Assembly: GCA_944386135.1 (NCBI GenBank)
Contig: CALWZW010000010.1
Span: 1-43,666 of the forward strand
DNA from: an uncultured Clostridia bacterium
GTDB taxonomy: Bacteria; Bacillota; Clostridia; TANB77; CAG-508
Reading direction: 5' to 3'
DNA: 43,666 nucleotides
The number at the start of each line of letters is the position of its first letter. Position 1 is the stretch's first letter. A program made the position numbers and the translations under genes. Shown here piece after piece: positions 35,227-43,666 of the stretch. The notes beneath the pieces are model-generated. The model was not told the DNA's origin. It saw nothing but the letters and a program-made list of their open reading frames with translations, and did not search any database.

Positions 35227-35393
35227 TCTAATAAAATTGAGTTTTAGCGTTGTTGTTCTATGAAAGAAAATACGGCTAAAGCCTACTGACGCTGTAACAA
35301 GCAAAGCTTTAACAGCCTCAGCATTAGCGTACAACAAGTACGCTTCCGGTATTTCTTTCTTGAACGCCTAGCTAAAACTGCAATTTTATTAGA
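35227..35393. repeat. Foldback element, copy D
   Basis: A 167-bp nested inverted repeat between obg and dgkA. Outer arms TCTAATAAAATTG..GTTTTAGC / GCTAAAAC..CAATTTTATTAGA, second arms GAAAGAAAATA / TATTTCTTTC, tip AGCGTAC / GTACGCT with loop AACAA. GTACGCTTCCGGTATTTC matches copy A base for base, and the right side has CGCCTAG. An extra insert of about 45 bases lies between the second arm and the tip. Confidence 0.78.
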
Positions 35394-35429
35394 ACTCTAT
35401 ATAGAGAGTTGTGGAAGGTAATAAAAGTT

Positions 35430-35801
35430 ATGAATAATGTAGAAGTAAAAAAATTAATAAACAGTTTTAAGTATGCAATTCAAGGAATAATATCTTCATT
35501 TAAAACAGAAAGAAATATGAAAATTCATGTTTTCATAATGATTTTAGTTATAATATGGGGAATAATATTTAAAATTAGTGTGACAGAATGGATAGTATGT
35601 GCTTTACTATTTGCACTTGTAATTAGTGGTGAATTATTTAATACAGCAATAGAAACTGTAGTTGATATGATTATGCCAGAAATAAATGATAAGGCAAAAC
35701 TTGCAAAAGATATATCAGCAGGAGCAGTTCTAGTATTGGCAATAACAGCGGTAATAGTTGGATTAATAATTTTTGTGCCAAAAATTATTGCCATATTTTA
35801 A
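35430..35801 (+). CDS. dgkA: Diacylglycerol/undecaprenol kinase
   Basis: A 123-aa three-helix membrane kinase. The active-site sequence ELFNTAIETVVDMI (Glu, Asn and Glu of the family motif) is near residues 70-83. The N-terminal amphipathic helix KYAIQGIISSFKTERNMKIH is typical of Gram-positive DgkA, which phosphorylates undecaprenol rather than diacylglycerol. ATG 35430 was chosen because GGAAGG lies about 10 bases upstream; an upstream TTG at 35409 would contain no ribosome binding site. It recycles the same lipid carrier as UppP at 9270. Confidence 0.9.
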   Translation: MNNVEVKKLINSFKYAIQGIISSFKTERNMKIHVFIMILVIIWGIIFKISVTEWIVCALLFALVISGELFNTAIETVVDMIMPEINDKAKLAKDISAGAVLVLAITAVIVGLIIFVPKIIAIF

Positions 35802-35802
35802 T

Positions 35803-35840
35803 AAAATTGTCAATGAGAAATTTTCTCTTTGGCAATTTTT
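35803..35840 (+). terminator. Terminator of dgkA
   Basis: AAAATTGTCAATGAGAAA paired with TTTTCTCTTTGGCAATTTT, followed by T-rich sequence. Confidence 0.75.
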
Positions 35841-35876
35841 AATACACGGAAAAATTAATTTAGTAAAGAGGAGTTT

Positions 35877-36773
35877 ATGGAAAAGAAAGAAAGAAAAATA
35901 ATTTTATTTTCATTATTTGCAGGACTAGTTTTACTTTTTATAGAAATTGCAATGTCAATAGAAACTAATTCTCAAGCTATGCTAATGGATGCTCTATATG
36001 ATTCAATAGACATAATAATCGTTGCTTTAACACTTTTTTTGATTAACTTATATCACAAACCAATATCAGAAAAAAAACCATTTGGATTTTCTCAATTAGA
36101 ATCGTTTTTTATACTACTAAAAACATTCATGATTTTAGCTCTTAATGTAAGTATAATTATAAATGCAGTAGTCTTAATTGTGAATGGCGGAAGAGAAGTA
36201 GATGTTACAACTATATCTGTTTTTCAATTTGTTTTATTTATAGGAAATTTAGTTACATGGATAATGATAAGACATTTTAATAAAAAAATAAATTCTCCAA
36301 CGATAAAAGCAGAAGTGTTGTCTTGGAAAGCTGATGTGTTTTATAGTATAGGATTAGCTTTTGCATTCTTTATGGTACAATTTTTGAAAGGGACTAAATT
36401 TAATAATCTTGTCCTTTACTTTGACCAAATTGTAGTTATAATTAGTGGAATTATAATGTTACCTGATTTATTAAAAGTTTTAAAAGAAAATATAACAAGT
36501 GTTTTACTATTTGCTCCAAGTGATGAGCTAGTGAGTAAAATAAAGAGTATAGTTGAAAAAAGTTTAGAAAATATGGATGCTGAAATTTTGCATTATGATA
36601 TTATAAAAACAGGAAGAAAGATTTGGATATCAATTTATTTTAAAACAATGAATGATATTTTAGATGTTAAACAATTAAAACAAAAAACACTAGAATGTTC
36701 AGAGAAATTAAACAAGCAAATAGGAAATGTATATTTTGAACTTGTACCAGATGTTGAAAATTATTATAATTAA
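35877..36773 (+). CDS. Cation diffusion facilitator family transporter
   Basis: A 298-aa metal-proton antiporter. It has six membrane helices in the first 210 residues, with MLMDALYDSIDIII near 35-48 carrying the Asp-x-x-x-Asp metal site of helix 2 and KADVFYSIGLAFAFF near 150 carrying the helix 5 Asp. A C-terminal cytoplasmic domain (from about 215) has the ferredoxin-like fold of the family. The substrate (Zn, Fe, Mn or Co) cannot be decided. ATG 35877 follows AGAGGAG. Single gene between two terminators. Confidence 0.82.
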   Translation: MEKKERKIILFSLFAGLVLLFIEIAMSIETNSQAMLMDALYDSIDIIIVALTLFLINLYHKPISEKKPFGFSQLESFFILLKTFMILALNVSIIINAVVLIVNGGREVDVTTISVFQFVLFIGNLVTWIMIRHFNKKINSPTIKAEVLSWKADVFYSIGLAFAFFMVQFLKGTKFNNLVLYFDQIVVIISGIIMLPDLLKVLKENITSVLLFAPSDELVSKIKSIVEKSLENMDAEILHYDIIKTGRKIWISIYFKTMNDILDVKQLKQKTLECSEKLNKQIGNVYFELVPDVENYYN

Positions 36774-36791
36774 CCTATTGCAAAAATAGTA

Positions 36792-36840
36792 AAAATATAC
36801 CATAAATTTCTGCTTAAAGTAGTCTATGGTGTATTTTTTA
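36792..36840 (+). terminator. Terminator after the cation transporter
   Basis: AAAATATACCATA paired with TATGGTGTATTTTT, long A/T loop, T-rich end. Confidence 0.55.
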
Positions 36841-36936
36841 TGATTTAACTTAAAAAATTCTTAATATAGTAGATTAATACTCTTTTTGATGGTATAATGT
36901 TATTCCAAAAATAAGAATTAGTAAAAGGAGAAATAT

Positions 36937-37635
36937 ATGAAATTAGTAGTGAAAAATTTAAAGAAAAATTTTGAAAAAAAAGAAGTACTAAAAGATATAA
37001 ATTTTGAATTTGAAAAAGGAAAAATTTATGGATTATTAGGGAGAAACGGAGCAGGAAAAACTACTTTTTTTAATTGCTTAAATGAAGACTTAGAAATAGA
37101 TGCAGGAGAATTTTATATTGAAGACAATGAGAAAAAAAGAAAGATGGAAGCAGAAGATATAGGATATGTTCTATCTACACCAAATGTTCCAGAATTTCTA
37201 ACAGCAAGAGAGTTTTTAAAATTCTTTATTGATATTAATAAAAAAAGAATTAAAGATTTAAAAACAATTGATGAATATTTTGATTTTATGAAAATCGAGC
37301 AAGAGGATAGAGATAGACTATTAAAAGATTATTCGCATGGTATGAAAAATAAGATGCAAATGCTTGTAAATATTATATCAAATCCAAATATTTTATTATT
37401 AGATGAACCTTTAACTTCTTTTGACGTAGTTGTTGCAGAAGAAATGAAACAAATGTTACGAGAGATAAAGAAAAAACATATAATTATATTTTCAACACAT
37501 ATTATGGAACTTGCATTAGACTTATGTGATGAAATTGTTATCTTAAATAGAGGAATACTAGAAGAAGTTGACAAAAATAATCTAGACAATGAACATTTTA
37601 AAGATAAAATAATTGAAGCATTAAAGGAGCAGTAA
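36937..37635 (+). CDS. ABC transporter ATP-binding protein
   Basis: A 232-aa ATPase with Walker A GRNGAGKTT near residues 35-43, Q-loop region (YVLSTPNVPEFLT, with Ser in place of the usual Gln), signature DYSHGMKNKMQ near 130-140, Walker B ILLLDEP near 151, and the switch His in FSTHIME. It resembles the one-domain ATPases of Gram-positive exporters for peptides, drugs or antibiotics. The permease follows 48 bp downstream with its own AAGGAAG. Cargo unknown. Confidence 0.9.
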   Translation: MKLVVKNLKKNFEKKEVLKDINFEFEKGKIYGLLGRNGAGKTTFFNCLNEDLEIDAGEFYIEDNEKKRKMEAEDIGYVLSTPNVPEFLTAREFLKFFIDINKKRIKDLKTIDEYFDFMKIEQEDRDRLLKDYSHGMKNKMQMLVNIISNPNILLLDEPLTSFDVVVAEEMKQMLREIKKKHIIIFSTHIMELALDLCDEIVILNRGILEEVDKNNLDNEHFKDKIIEALKEQ

Positions 37636-37683
37636 GAGTACGTATCCAATCAGAACTAAAAGATAAGAAAGGAAGAAAACAAA

Positions 37684-39261
37684 ATGATAGAAAGTTTTAT
37701 AACTTCTTTTAGACTAAAGAATACATATAGAGTAAATAGCATTATTTACTCTATAAAGCAATTTCCAATAATAAAAAGAATATTACCTAATAGTTTATAC
37801 AAAAATAAAGGACTAAAAATATTTGCTAACATTATAAGCATTTTGATAGAAATACTTAGCATTTTTGTAGGAAAATTAATATATATTGCGTCAATGATAT
37901 TTGCAGTATTATCTTTTTATGAAACAAACCAAACAGATACATTTTTACATATATTTTTATTTTTAACACTTTGCGGAGGAGTTTTAAATACATATATGCT
38001 CAACCCAACGAAAGACAAATATTATGCAATCGTAATTATGAATATGGATGCTAGAAAATATGGGTTATCAAATTACTATTATCAATTATTAAAATTAGTT
38101 ATAGGATTTTTACCTTTTACGATACTTTTTGGAATGATAACAAAAACACCTTTATGGATTCAATTAGCATTACCTTTCTTTGTAGTAGCAATAAAATTAA
38201 TAGTGATGAATTATAGTTTATACGACTTTAATAAAAATCAAAAAGCAAAAAATGAAAATTTACCAACAAAATTTGTTTGGAGTTTTGTAGCAATATGCTT
38301 GCTGGCAGCATATGGATTACCAGCAATTAATATAACAATTAATCAAACAATTTTCTTATGCATTTTTGTATTTACATTAATATTGGGAATATATAGTTTA
38401 TTAAAGATACATAATTTTAAAGATTATAGAAAAATGTATAAACAAGTATTAACAATAACTAACGTTTACGCAGTTGAAAATAATTCAGGAACACAAGCGA
38501 TGAAAAATACAAGCTTAAAACAAATAGAGCTAGATAAGAATTATACAAGTAATAAATCTGGATTTGCTTATTTTCATGAATTATTTGTAAAGAGACATAG
38601 AAAAATATTAACAAAAGCAGTAAAGAAACAATCAATTATAATATTAGCAATATTTATTGCTGTAGTTATAGGAATTAATGTTAATGTAGATTTCAAGGAA
38701 AAGACAAATGATATATTAATGCAATATTTACCATATTTTGTATTTATAATGTATGCAATAAACAGAAGCTCATCAGTAACACAGGCAATGTTTATGAATT
38801 GTGACCATAGTATGCTTACATATAGAATATATAGGACACCAAAAGTAATACTTGGCTTATTTAAAGAAAGATTGAAAACATTAATTATAATAAATTTGTT
38901 ACCATCAACATTAATAGGGTTAGGATTAGCAATACTTTTATATTTATCAGGTGGAACTGAAAATCCATTAAATTATATGGTTCTATTTGTATCAATAATT
39001 GCAATGAGTATATTCTTCTCAGTTCATTACTTAGTAATGTATTATTTATTACAACCATATAATGTAAATACAGAAATGAGAAGCAGTACATATAAGGTAG
39101 TTCAAGCAATAACATATTTTGTATGTTACTATATGATACAGATACAATTACCTACATTATCTTTTGGAATAACAGTTATTGCTTTTTGTATAGCATATAG
39201 CTTAATTTCTTTAATCATAGCATATAAATATGCACCTAAAACATTTAAGTTAAGAGTATAA
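37684..39261 (+). CDS. ABC transporter permease subunit
   Basis: A 525-aa integral membrane protein with about 12 hydrophobic segments and a soluble stretch near residues 250-310. The first 30 residues are cytoplasmic and basic. I do not recognise a family signature; the role is inferred from the adjacent ATPase and the topology, which suits the two-gene exporters of low-GC Gram-positives. Reading is uninterrupted with no CGG. Downstream 39262-39362 holds no gene. Confidence 0.75.
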   Translation: MIESFITSFRLKNTYRVNSIIYSIKQFPIIKRILPNSLYKNKGLKIFANIISILIEILSIFVGKLIYIASMIFAVLSFYETNQTDTFLHIFLFLTLCGGVLNTYMLNPTKDKYYAIVIMNMDARKYGLSNYYYQLLKLVIGFLPFTILFGMITKTPLWIQLALPFFVVAIKLIVMNYSLYDFNKNQKAKNENLPTKFVWSFVAICLLAAYGLPAINITINQTIFLCIFVFTLILGIYSLLKIHNFKDYRKMYKQVLTITNVYAVENNSGTQAMKNTSLKQIELDKNYTSNKSGFAYFHELFVKRHRKILTKAVKKQSIIILAIFIAVVIGINVNVDFKEKTNDILMQYLPYFVFIMYAINRSSSVTQAMFMNCDHSMLTYRIYRTPKVILGLFKERLKTLIIINLLPSTLIGLGLAILLYLSGGTENPLNYMVLFVSIIAMSIFFSVHYLVMYYLLQPYNVNTEMRSSTYKVVQAITYFVCYYMIQIQLPTLSFGITVIAFCIAYSLISLIIAYKYAPKTFKLRV

Positions 39262-39362
39262 ATTCATTAGAATAAAAGAAGAGGAGGAGACTTATTGTGC
39301 TATTATCATAAAAAATAGAGATATTTAGAGCTAATTTTATAAAAATAGGAGAAATATAACTA

Positions 39363-40001
39363 ATGAATATATTGAAGCCACAAAGAATACTAATTGAAAA
39401 TTTAGTAAAATCAGATGAAATATTAGAAGAAATAAAAGAAGATGATGAAATTGAAAATAGAATTATTGAGAATTATAAAAAAGAAGAGAAAAAAATAAAT
39501 AATATAACAATTAGAAACTCAATAATAAGTAATACAGATTTTATCAGTAGTAATTTAGAAAACAACACTTTTTCGGATATAGAGTTTAATAATTGCAATT
39601 TTTCCAATAGTTCTTTTGCAAATAGTGGTTTTATAAGATGTGAATTTAATAATTGTAAATTAACAGGTTGTAACTTTGCAGAAAGTAGCTTGTGTGATGT
39701 GGGTTTTATAGATACAAATATGAATTATATTAATTTATCAATGGCAAGTATGAAAAATATATTATTTAAGAGTACAACACTAAGAAATAGTAACTTTCAA
39801 GAAAATAAAATGAAAAATATTTTGTTAAAGGAAGCGGATTTAACTCAAGCGCAATTTTTTAAGACTAGTTTAAAAGGAATAGATTTTTCTGATAGTATAA
39901 TTGAAGGAATTGCCGTTTCACTTGAAGATGTAAAGGGAGCAATAATTAGTCAATTTCAGGCATTTGATTTACTATACTTATTAGGAGTAAAGATAAAATA
40001 A
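39363..40001 (+). CDS. Pentapeptide-repeat protein
   Basis: A 212-aa protein. Residues 45-185 consist of about 25 pentapeptide repeats of the A(D/N)LxX type, for example CNFSNSSFANSGF, CKLTGCNFAESSL and LRNSNFQ, which fold into a right-handed quadrilateral beta helix. The N-terminus is a charged helix with no signal peptide. Some members (Qnr, McbG) mimic DNA and protect gyrase, but most have no known role. ATG 39363 follows TAGGAG. Its stop overlaps the start of a tiny frame downstream. Confidence 0.85.
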   Translation: MNILKPQRILIENLVKSDEILEEIKEDDEIENRIIENYKKEEKKINNITIRNSIISNTDFISSNLENNTFSDIEFNNCNFSNSSFANSGFIRCEFNNCKLTGCNFAESSLCDVGFIDTNMNYINLSMASMKNILFKSTTLRNSNFQENKMKNILLKEADLTQAQFFKTSLKGIDFSDSIIEGIAVSLEDVKGAIISQFQAFDLLYLLGVKIK

Positions 40002-40114
40002 TGAGTATAACATTTGACAAATATGCATATTATTATAAAGTTAGAACTCAGCAGTGTGATATCTTAGATATTAGCACCTGCAGAATAGAAGAAATTAAGA
40101 GTGGTTCATTTTAA
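40001..40114 (+). CDS. Possible 37-aa coupled small ORF
   Basis: ATG 40001 overlaps the preceding stop by one base (TAATG) and encodes 37 residues with two cysteines (VRTQQCDILDISTCRIEEI). The coupling favours translation, and GGAG lies 15 bases upstream inside the pentapeptide gene. It may be the fragment of a lost gene. No family recognised. Confidence 0.3.
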   Translation: MSITFDKYAYYYKVRTQQCDILDISTCRIEEIKSGSF

Positions 40115-40134
40115 TTATTTTTCCTATAATCTCT

Positions 40135-40586
40135 TTATCTTCTAGTTAGCATCTTTAAAATGCTATCATCAACATAATTGTCGATAATTAGAATTTTCTC
40201 ATTTCTATAAATGCTCGCATAATATTTATGCTTACTTCTATTGCAATATCGTTTTTCAATATGCCTGATAGCATTGCTATTCCTTGCTCTGTGAATGCAT
40301 AAGGCAAATATTTCTCACTTCTATATTTATTATTTTTTCCATTTGATGTGGTTCCATTTTGGAACCACATCTTATCCATTTCATCCTTAGTAAGTTGAAA
40401 ACAAAAATCTTCTGGAAATCTATCAATATTTCTTTTTACAGCTTTATTTACATTTTTAGTTTCATAATGATATAACATAGCTACATCACTGTCTAACATA
40501 ACTTGTTTTCCTCTTATAGTATATATTAGATTTCTAATATCCACATGAGATAATTCATTTTGAATTGCTAACTTATTTTCTTCCAT
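40135..40586 (-). pseudogene. ORF6N-domain phage protein, internally deleted
   Basis: The N-terminal ORF6N domain is intact: IRNLIYTIRGKQVMLDSDVA, AVKRNIDRFPEDFCFQLTKD, PYAFTEQGIAMLSGILKND, ending NIMRAFIEMRKF. The frame then stops, but in another frame KILIIDNYVDDSILKMLTRR follows immediately, which is the C-terminal segment such proteins carry after a long middle. A deletion with frame change has removed the middle. ATG 40586 follows AAAGGGA. Proteins of this type come from prophages. No CGG is involved. Confidence 0.65.
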
Positions 40587-40626
40587 AGACTCACATCCCT
40601 TTCGTGTTTTATACATTATAAAACAT

Positions 40627-41085
40627 TTGTTCTTGATTGCCAAGACCTTTACAATTTTTTATATTAAAATTTATACTTATGATAATACTAGAAATGGAGC
40701 TTTAAATATTATTCCATTAACATCTAGGAAAGATAATAAAAAGTATGATTCTTCTTCTGTAAATCTTGGAAAAGAACTTTATAATGTATTTCAGGAAAAA
40801 ATCGAAAAAGAAAAACAAAAATTACAACAAATATTAAATGAATTAGAAAAGATAGAAGATATTCCTATTAACATTCAAAATATCATAGAAAAAGAGCAAA
40901 AATATATTGAAAAAATGGAAAGAGAAATTAGTAAAATGAAAAAAGACAGTATTGCTTTAATTAATCAAATAACGACAATTAGCAAACAAAGGATTTTCAA
41001 AGATACTGTAAGAAGGGAGGTAAAAATATCTAGTGAATCACTTGATATAATTGATAAACAAATTATCAAATTTTTTACAAAATAA
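40627..41085 (+). pseudogene. MazF/PemK-like toxin, N-terminally truncated
   Basis: A 152-codon frame. After about 15 residues without family resemblance it reads YDNTRNGALNIIPLTSRKD and VNLGKELY, the second half of the MazF/PemK ribonuclease fold (the Pro-Leu-Thr-Ser strand), then a long charged coiled coil (about residues 55-105) seen in clostridial PemK-like proteins. The catalytic N-terminal strands are absent and no ribosome binding site precedes the start, so it is probably inactive. It lies next to another phage relic. Confidence 0.5.
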
Positions 41086-41087
41086 AA

Positions 41088-41108
41088 GGAGAGTTTCTAG
41101 AACTCTCC
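41088..41108 (+). terminator. Hairpin after the MazF-like relic
   Basis: Perfect GGAGAGTT / AACTCTCC with a 5-base loop, no T-run. The gap from 41109 to 41336 contains only a small stem (CTACTAC-type, about 41131-41149) and A/T-rich sequence. Confidence 0.45.
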
Positions 41109-41336
41109 AAAATCATTTAGGCTCCCGTCTTACTACAAAAGTAGTAGAGGGTTAAGTTAAATATGTTTTAACATATAATATTTAACTTGTCAAATAGAAT
41201 TTGACATTAATATTATATGAATATTTATTAAAATTATGTATTATAATTTATAGCAATAAGTTTAAATATTTTACTCCCATGAAGCTCTAAAGATATTAAT
41301 TTTTAAATAATTTTTGAATTTCGTGAGAGCAATTTC

Positions 41337-41412
41337 TGGAGCCAATAAGCAGAATCGAACTGCTGACCTACGGGTTACGAATCCGTTGCTCTACCAACTG
41401 AGCTATATTGGC
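41337..41412 (-). tRNA. tRNA-Thr (CGT)
   Basis: A complete 76-nt cloverleaf on the minus strand with encoded CCA. Acceptor GCCAATA/TATTGGC in mirrored form, anticodon loop TTCGTAA giving CGT, which reads ACG. Confidence 0.93.
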
Positions 41413-41520
41413 GAAAAAAATATATATATATTTTAACATAAAAAAATCAATAAATACATACTTTTTTGAAAAAAATGTATAATAATTAATATGAAATTTT
41501 TTTAAAATAGGCTGTAGGTA

Positions 41521-41549
41521 TTGATTTTATGAGAAAAATGGTATAAAAT
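41521..41549 (+). promoter_or_regulatory. Promoter of efp
   Basis: TTGATT (41521-41526), 17 bp, TAAAAT (41544-41549), about 60 bp before efp. Confidence 0.5.
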
Positions 41550-41609
41550 ATATGAGAATTAATTATAATAAATGCATGAAAGCATTAGAATAAGAATGGG
41601 GGAAAAATA

Positions 41610-42176
41610 ATGGCAGAAGTATACATGGCAGGAGATTTAAGAAATGGAACAACATTTGAATTAGATAATCAAGTTTTTAGAGTAGTTGAATTTCAACACG
41701 TAAAACCAGGAAAAGGAGCAGCTTTTGTTAGAACAAAAATAAAAAATGTAATAACAGGAGCAGTTTTAGAAAGAACTTTCAATCCTTCAGAAAAATTACA
41801 AGGAGCTGAAATAGAAAAAAGAGAAATGCAATATTTATATGCTGATGGAGATTTATACTATTTCATGGATAATGAAACTTATGAACAAATGCCACTTAAC
41901 AAAGAGCAAATAGGAGATAGCTTAAAATACATAAAAGAAAACATGAATGTAAAAGTATTATCATTCAAAGGCAAAGTATTCGCAGTAGAGCCACCAATGT
42001 TTGTAGAGCTTGAAGTTACATATACAGAACCAGGTTTCAGTGGAAACACAACAACTACATCAGGAAAACCAGCTAAACTAGAAAATGGTTTAGAGATAAG
42101 TGTTCCATTATTTGTTGAAATAGGTGACGTTTTAAGAATCGACACAAGAACTGGCGAGTATATGGAAAGAGTTTAA
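41610..42176 (+). CDS. efp: Elongation factor P
   Basis: Rescues ribosomes stalled at polyproline by binding near the E site. The 188-aa product has the KOW-like N-domain with [19 protein letters not shown], whose loop lysine near residue 34 is the modification site, and the two OB domains ending with the family motif [20 protein letters not shown] and [15 protein letters not shown] 41610 follows GGGG. It is followed 13 bp later by a CD1247-like gene, a common clostridial pair. Because EF-P senses stalled P-site states, its interplay with CGG skipping would be worth testing, though nothing in the sequence links them. Confidence 0.95.
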   Translation: MAEVYMAGDLRNGTTFELDNQVFRVVEFQHVKPGKGAAFVRTKIKNVITGAVLERTFNPSEKLQGAEIEKREMQYLYADGDLYYFMDNETYEQMPLNKEQIGDSLKYIKENMNVKVLSFKGKVFAVEPPMFVELEVTYTEPGFSGNTTTTSGKPAKLENGLEISVPLFVEIGDVLRIDTRTGEYMERV

Positions 42177-42189
42177 GGAGTTTTGAAGA

Positions 42190-42669
42190 ATGTCAAATTT
42201 AAAGAAAAGACTTAATGAAATTTTAGCAGACCTTGAGAATAACATACAAAATAAAGAAGATTTAGACTATGTTAAATCTCAAGTGTACAATATTTCACTA
42301 CTATTTTTGGATGAAATAGATAAGATAGCAGAATTAAATTTAGGTAGACTAAATGTAATGCTAGACAGAGAAAAAGAACTAAGCAAAAGAGTAGCAACAA
42401 TGGAAAAAGTCATAAAAAGTATAGAAAAAGAATTATATGTTTCTCCAGAATGTGATTTTGAAATATTATGTCCATATTGTAATACAGAGTTTGTTGAAGA
42501 TTTTACAAATGGATTTAAACGTGAAGTAAGATGCCCAGAATGTGACAATATTATAGAATTAGACTGGCATGAAGACGATGAGTGCTCTTGTGGACACGAA
42601 TGTAATGGAGAATGCTCAGAAGATGATGAGGAAGAAGAAAACAATAATGAAAATGAAGACGATATGTAA
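42190..42669 (+). CDS. CD1247-like protein with zinc ribbon
   Basis: A 159-aa protein. The helical N-domain (residues 1-75) resembles the CD1247-type domain found downstream of efp in clostridia. A zinc ribbon follows with CPYCNTEF and CPECDNII near 95-120. The C-terminus is strongly acidic and has two more Cys pairs (CSCGHECNGEC), which may bind metal. Ribosome binding site AAGGAG sits at the efp stop. Function unknown. Confidence 0.75.
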   Translation: MSNLKKRLNEILADLENNIQNKEDLDYVKSQVYNISLLFLDEIDKIAELNLGRLNVMLDREKELSKRVATMEKVIKSIEKELYVSPECDFEILCPYCNTEFVEDFTNGFKREVRCPECDNIIELDWHEDDECSCGHECNGECSEDDEEEENNNENEDDM

Positions 42670-42728
42670 TTTCACATATTGTCTCCATTTTTTTTTGTAT
42701 AAGAAAAATCAACTTTAAAGCTAAATGT

Positions 42729-43142
42729 CTATTTTTTAAATGCAAAAAATTTGCTAATGAAAAAGTTTAAAATTACAACAATTACAGTTATAACTAATTT
42801 GCTTATAAATTCTTGAATGCCCATAATATTAAATAATAAATAAAATCCAAGTATTTCAAGAAACATAGTAAAAGCACGTCCAAGTATAAATTTATAAAAT
42901 TCTTTTAAGTTTTCTTTGAAAGTAACTGCTGTTGAATTAAAGACTAATTTTCTATTTGTAAAGTAAGCAAATAGCACAGCAAGTATAATTGCAATGATGT
43001 TTGATAAATTTTCATCAAGACCTAAATGAGTTAATATATAAAAGGAAACAAGATTAACAGCGGTTGTAAGCACACCAAAGATTGCATAAAATATAACTTC
43101 TTTACTTAGTACTTTTTGTGTTAGTCCTTTTAAAGTTTCCAT
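42729..43142 (-). CDS. GtrA-family membrane protein
   Basis: A 137-aa protein with four membrane helices. The conserved N-terminus FYAIFGVLTTAVNLVSFYIL, the Ala-Tyr-Phe-Thr-Asn-Arg stretch (LAVLFAYFTNRKLVFNS near 49-65) and the C-terminal NFFISKFFAFKK match the GtrA/DPMS family, which flips or helps transfer polyprenyl-linked sugars. The glycosyltransferase at 19765 is a natural functional partner, though not adjacent. GGGG precedes the ATG. Confidence 0.85.
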   Translation of the reverse strand: METLKGLTQKVLSKEVIFYAIFGVLTTAVNLVSFYILTHLGLDENLSNIIAIILAVLFAYFTNRKLVFNSTAVTFKENLKEFYKFILGRAFTMFLEILGFYLLFNIMGIQEFISKLVITVIVVILNFFISKFFAFKK

Positions 43143-43166
43143 AATTATCCCCCCAAAATAAAAAAA

Positions 43167-43242
43167 TGGCAGGGGTACTAGGATTCGAACCCAGACTTGT
43201 GGTTTTGGAGACCATCGTGCTAACCGTTGACACTATACCCCT
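43167..43242 (-). tRNA. tRNA-Trp (CCA)
   Basis: A complete 76-nt cloverleaf on the minus strand with encoded CCA tail. Anticodon loop CTCCAAA gives CCA, reading TGG. The loop has the normal 7 bases. Confidence 0.93.
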
Positions 43243-43292
43243 ACGTAAATACAAATATGTATTAATATATAAAAATATTCGAGTAATTTTTG

Positions 43293-43319
43293 AAAAAACT
43301 ATAGACTAGCTATAGTTTT
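43293..43319 (-). terminator. Terminator after tRNA-Gln (minus strand)
   Basis: ACTATAG / CTATAGT stem extended by A-T pairs, with a T-run on the minus strand. Confidence 0.65.
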
Positions 43320-43325
43320 AATATT

Positions 43326-43400
43326 TGGCTGGGCTGGCTAGATTCGAACTAGCGCATGGTAGAGTCAAAGTCTACTGCCTTACCGCTTGGCTACAGCCCA
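43326..43400 (-). tRNA. tRNA-Gln (TTG)
   Basis: A complete 75-nt cloverleaf on the minus strand starting TGGGCTG, anticodon loop CTTTGAC (TTG), encoded CCA. Co-transcribed with tRNA-His. Confidence 0.93.
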
Positions 43401-43411
43401 ATGTATATAAC

Positions 43412-43489
43412 TGGGGTGGAAGATGGGACTCGAACCCACGGTCTCCAGTGCCACAAACTGGCGCGTTAACCAACTACGCTACATCCACC
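43412..43489 (-). tRNA. tRNA-His (GTG)
   Basis: A 78-nt cloverleaf on the minus strand with the extra 5' G opposite discriminator C that marks tRNA-His, anticodon loop TTTGTGG (GTG), encoded CCA. Confidence 0.93.
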
Positions 43490-43526
43490 ATACGTGATAA
43501 ACGCACCTTAGGTCAGTGCATTTATT

Positions 43527-43555
43527 ATTTTACTCTTTTTACATTATTTTGTCAA
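43527..43555 (-). promoter_or_regulatory. Promoter of the tRNA-His/tRNA-Gln unit
   Basis: On the minus strand TTGACA (43550-43555), 17 bp, TAAAAT (43527-43532), 37 bp before tRNA-His. The sequence from 43556 to the end is A/T-rich with nothing recognised. Confidence 0.7.
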
Positions 43556-43666
43556 TATCTTTCTAAAAATTTCTATTCATTATTTATGGATGTAAATTAA
43601 AAAAGTAAATTCTATTCAAATAAAAGTAAATAGTTTTTAATTGTACTTTAATATATATTGTAAGAT

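Overview
This is an AT-rich window (roughly 30% GC by eye) from a Gram-positive, endospore-forming Firmicute, most likely an uncultured, gut-type member of the Clostridia. The evidence is a spore germination protease (gpr), a two-subunit transketolase, the clostridial order efp then CD1247-like gene, strong AGGAGG ribosome binding sites, TTGACA-17-TATAAT promoters and arginine encoded almost entirely by AGA. Most of the window is core chromosome.

The main observation is translational. Seven otherwise intact genes (copA, hemolysin III, yvcK-like, glycogen-debranching enzyme, holA, gpr, vanZ) are broken into 2-3 open frames. In all eleven breaks an in-frame CGG codon is followed by A or T, and dropping the C restores the frame and gives a GGN glycine where the protein family has glycine in nearly every case. 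No vertically inherited gene in the window uses CGG as arginine, although CGT and CGA are read as arginine. Out-of-frame CGG is common and harmless. I infer that CGG is unassigned here and is bypassed by +1 movement (CGGN read as Gly), genome-wide and efficiently. I know of no description of such a bacterial system, but I could not search the literature. One foreign-looking gene (21038-22603) has three in-frame CGG arginine codons in a continuous frame and should be mistranslated in this host.

Layout. 1-2.5 kb: csoR-copA-copZ copper operon. 2.7-7.6 kb: hemolysin III, acyl-CoA synthetase, an unknown protein, thyA-folA. 7.6-7.9 kb: two tRNAs. 8-12.7 kb: TPR protein, uppP, upp, split transketolase. 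12.7-19.1 kb: yvcK-like, debranching enzyme, ruvC, holA, gpr, holding eight of the eleven CGG sites. 19.0-20.7 kb: TraX and a GtrB-type glycosyltransferase on the minus strand. 20.8-26.1 kb: an accessory island around tRNA-Tyr, with the foreign gene, an integrase remnant, an XRE regulator, small zinc-ribbon and pilin-like membrane proteins, a field of RNA hairpins and a dinD relic. 26.1-32.6 kb: HAD phosphatase, a membrane protein, dps, iron alcohol dehydrogenase, vanZ, thrS, rpiB. 32.9-39.3 kb: trpS, obg, dgkA, a cation efflux protein, an ABC transporter. 39.4-41.1 kb: pentapeptide protein and relics of ORF6N and MazF-like genes. 41.3-43.5 kb: efp, a CD1247-like gene, gtrA and four minus-strand tRNAs.

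A second recurring structure is a family of 120-170 bp foldback elements (four copies, plus a related fifth). They begin at or within 2 nt of the stop codon of the upstream gene. Their long stem arms are specific to each locus, while the internal loops and apical sequence are shared.
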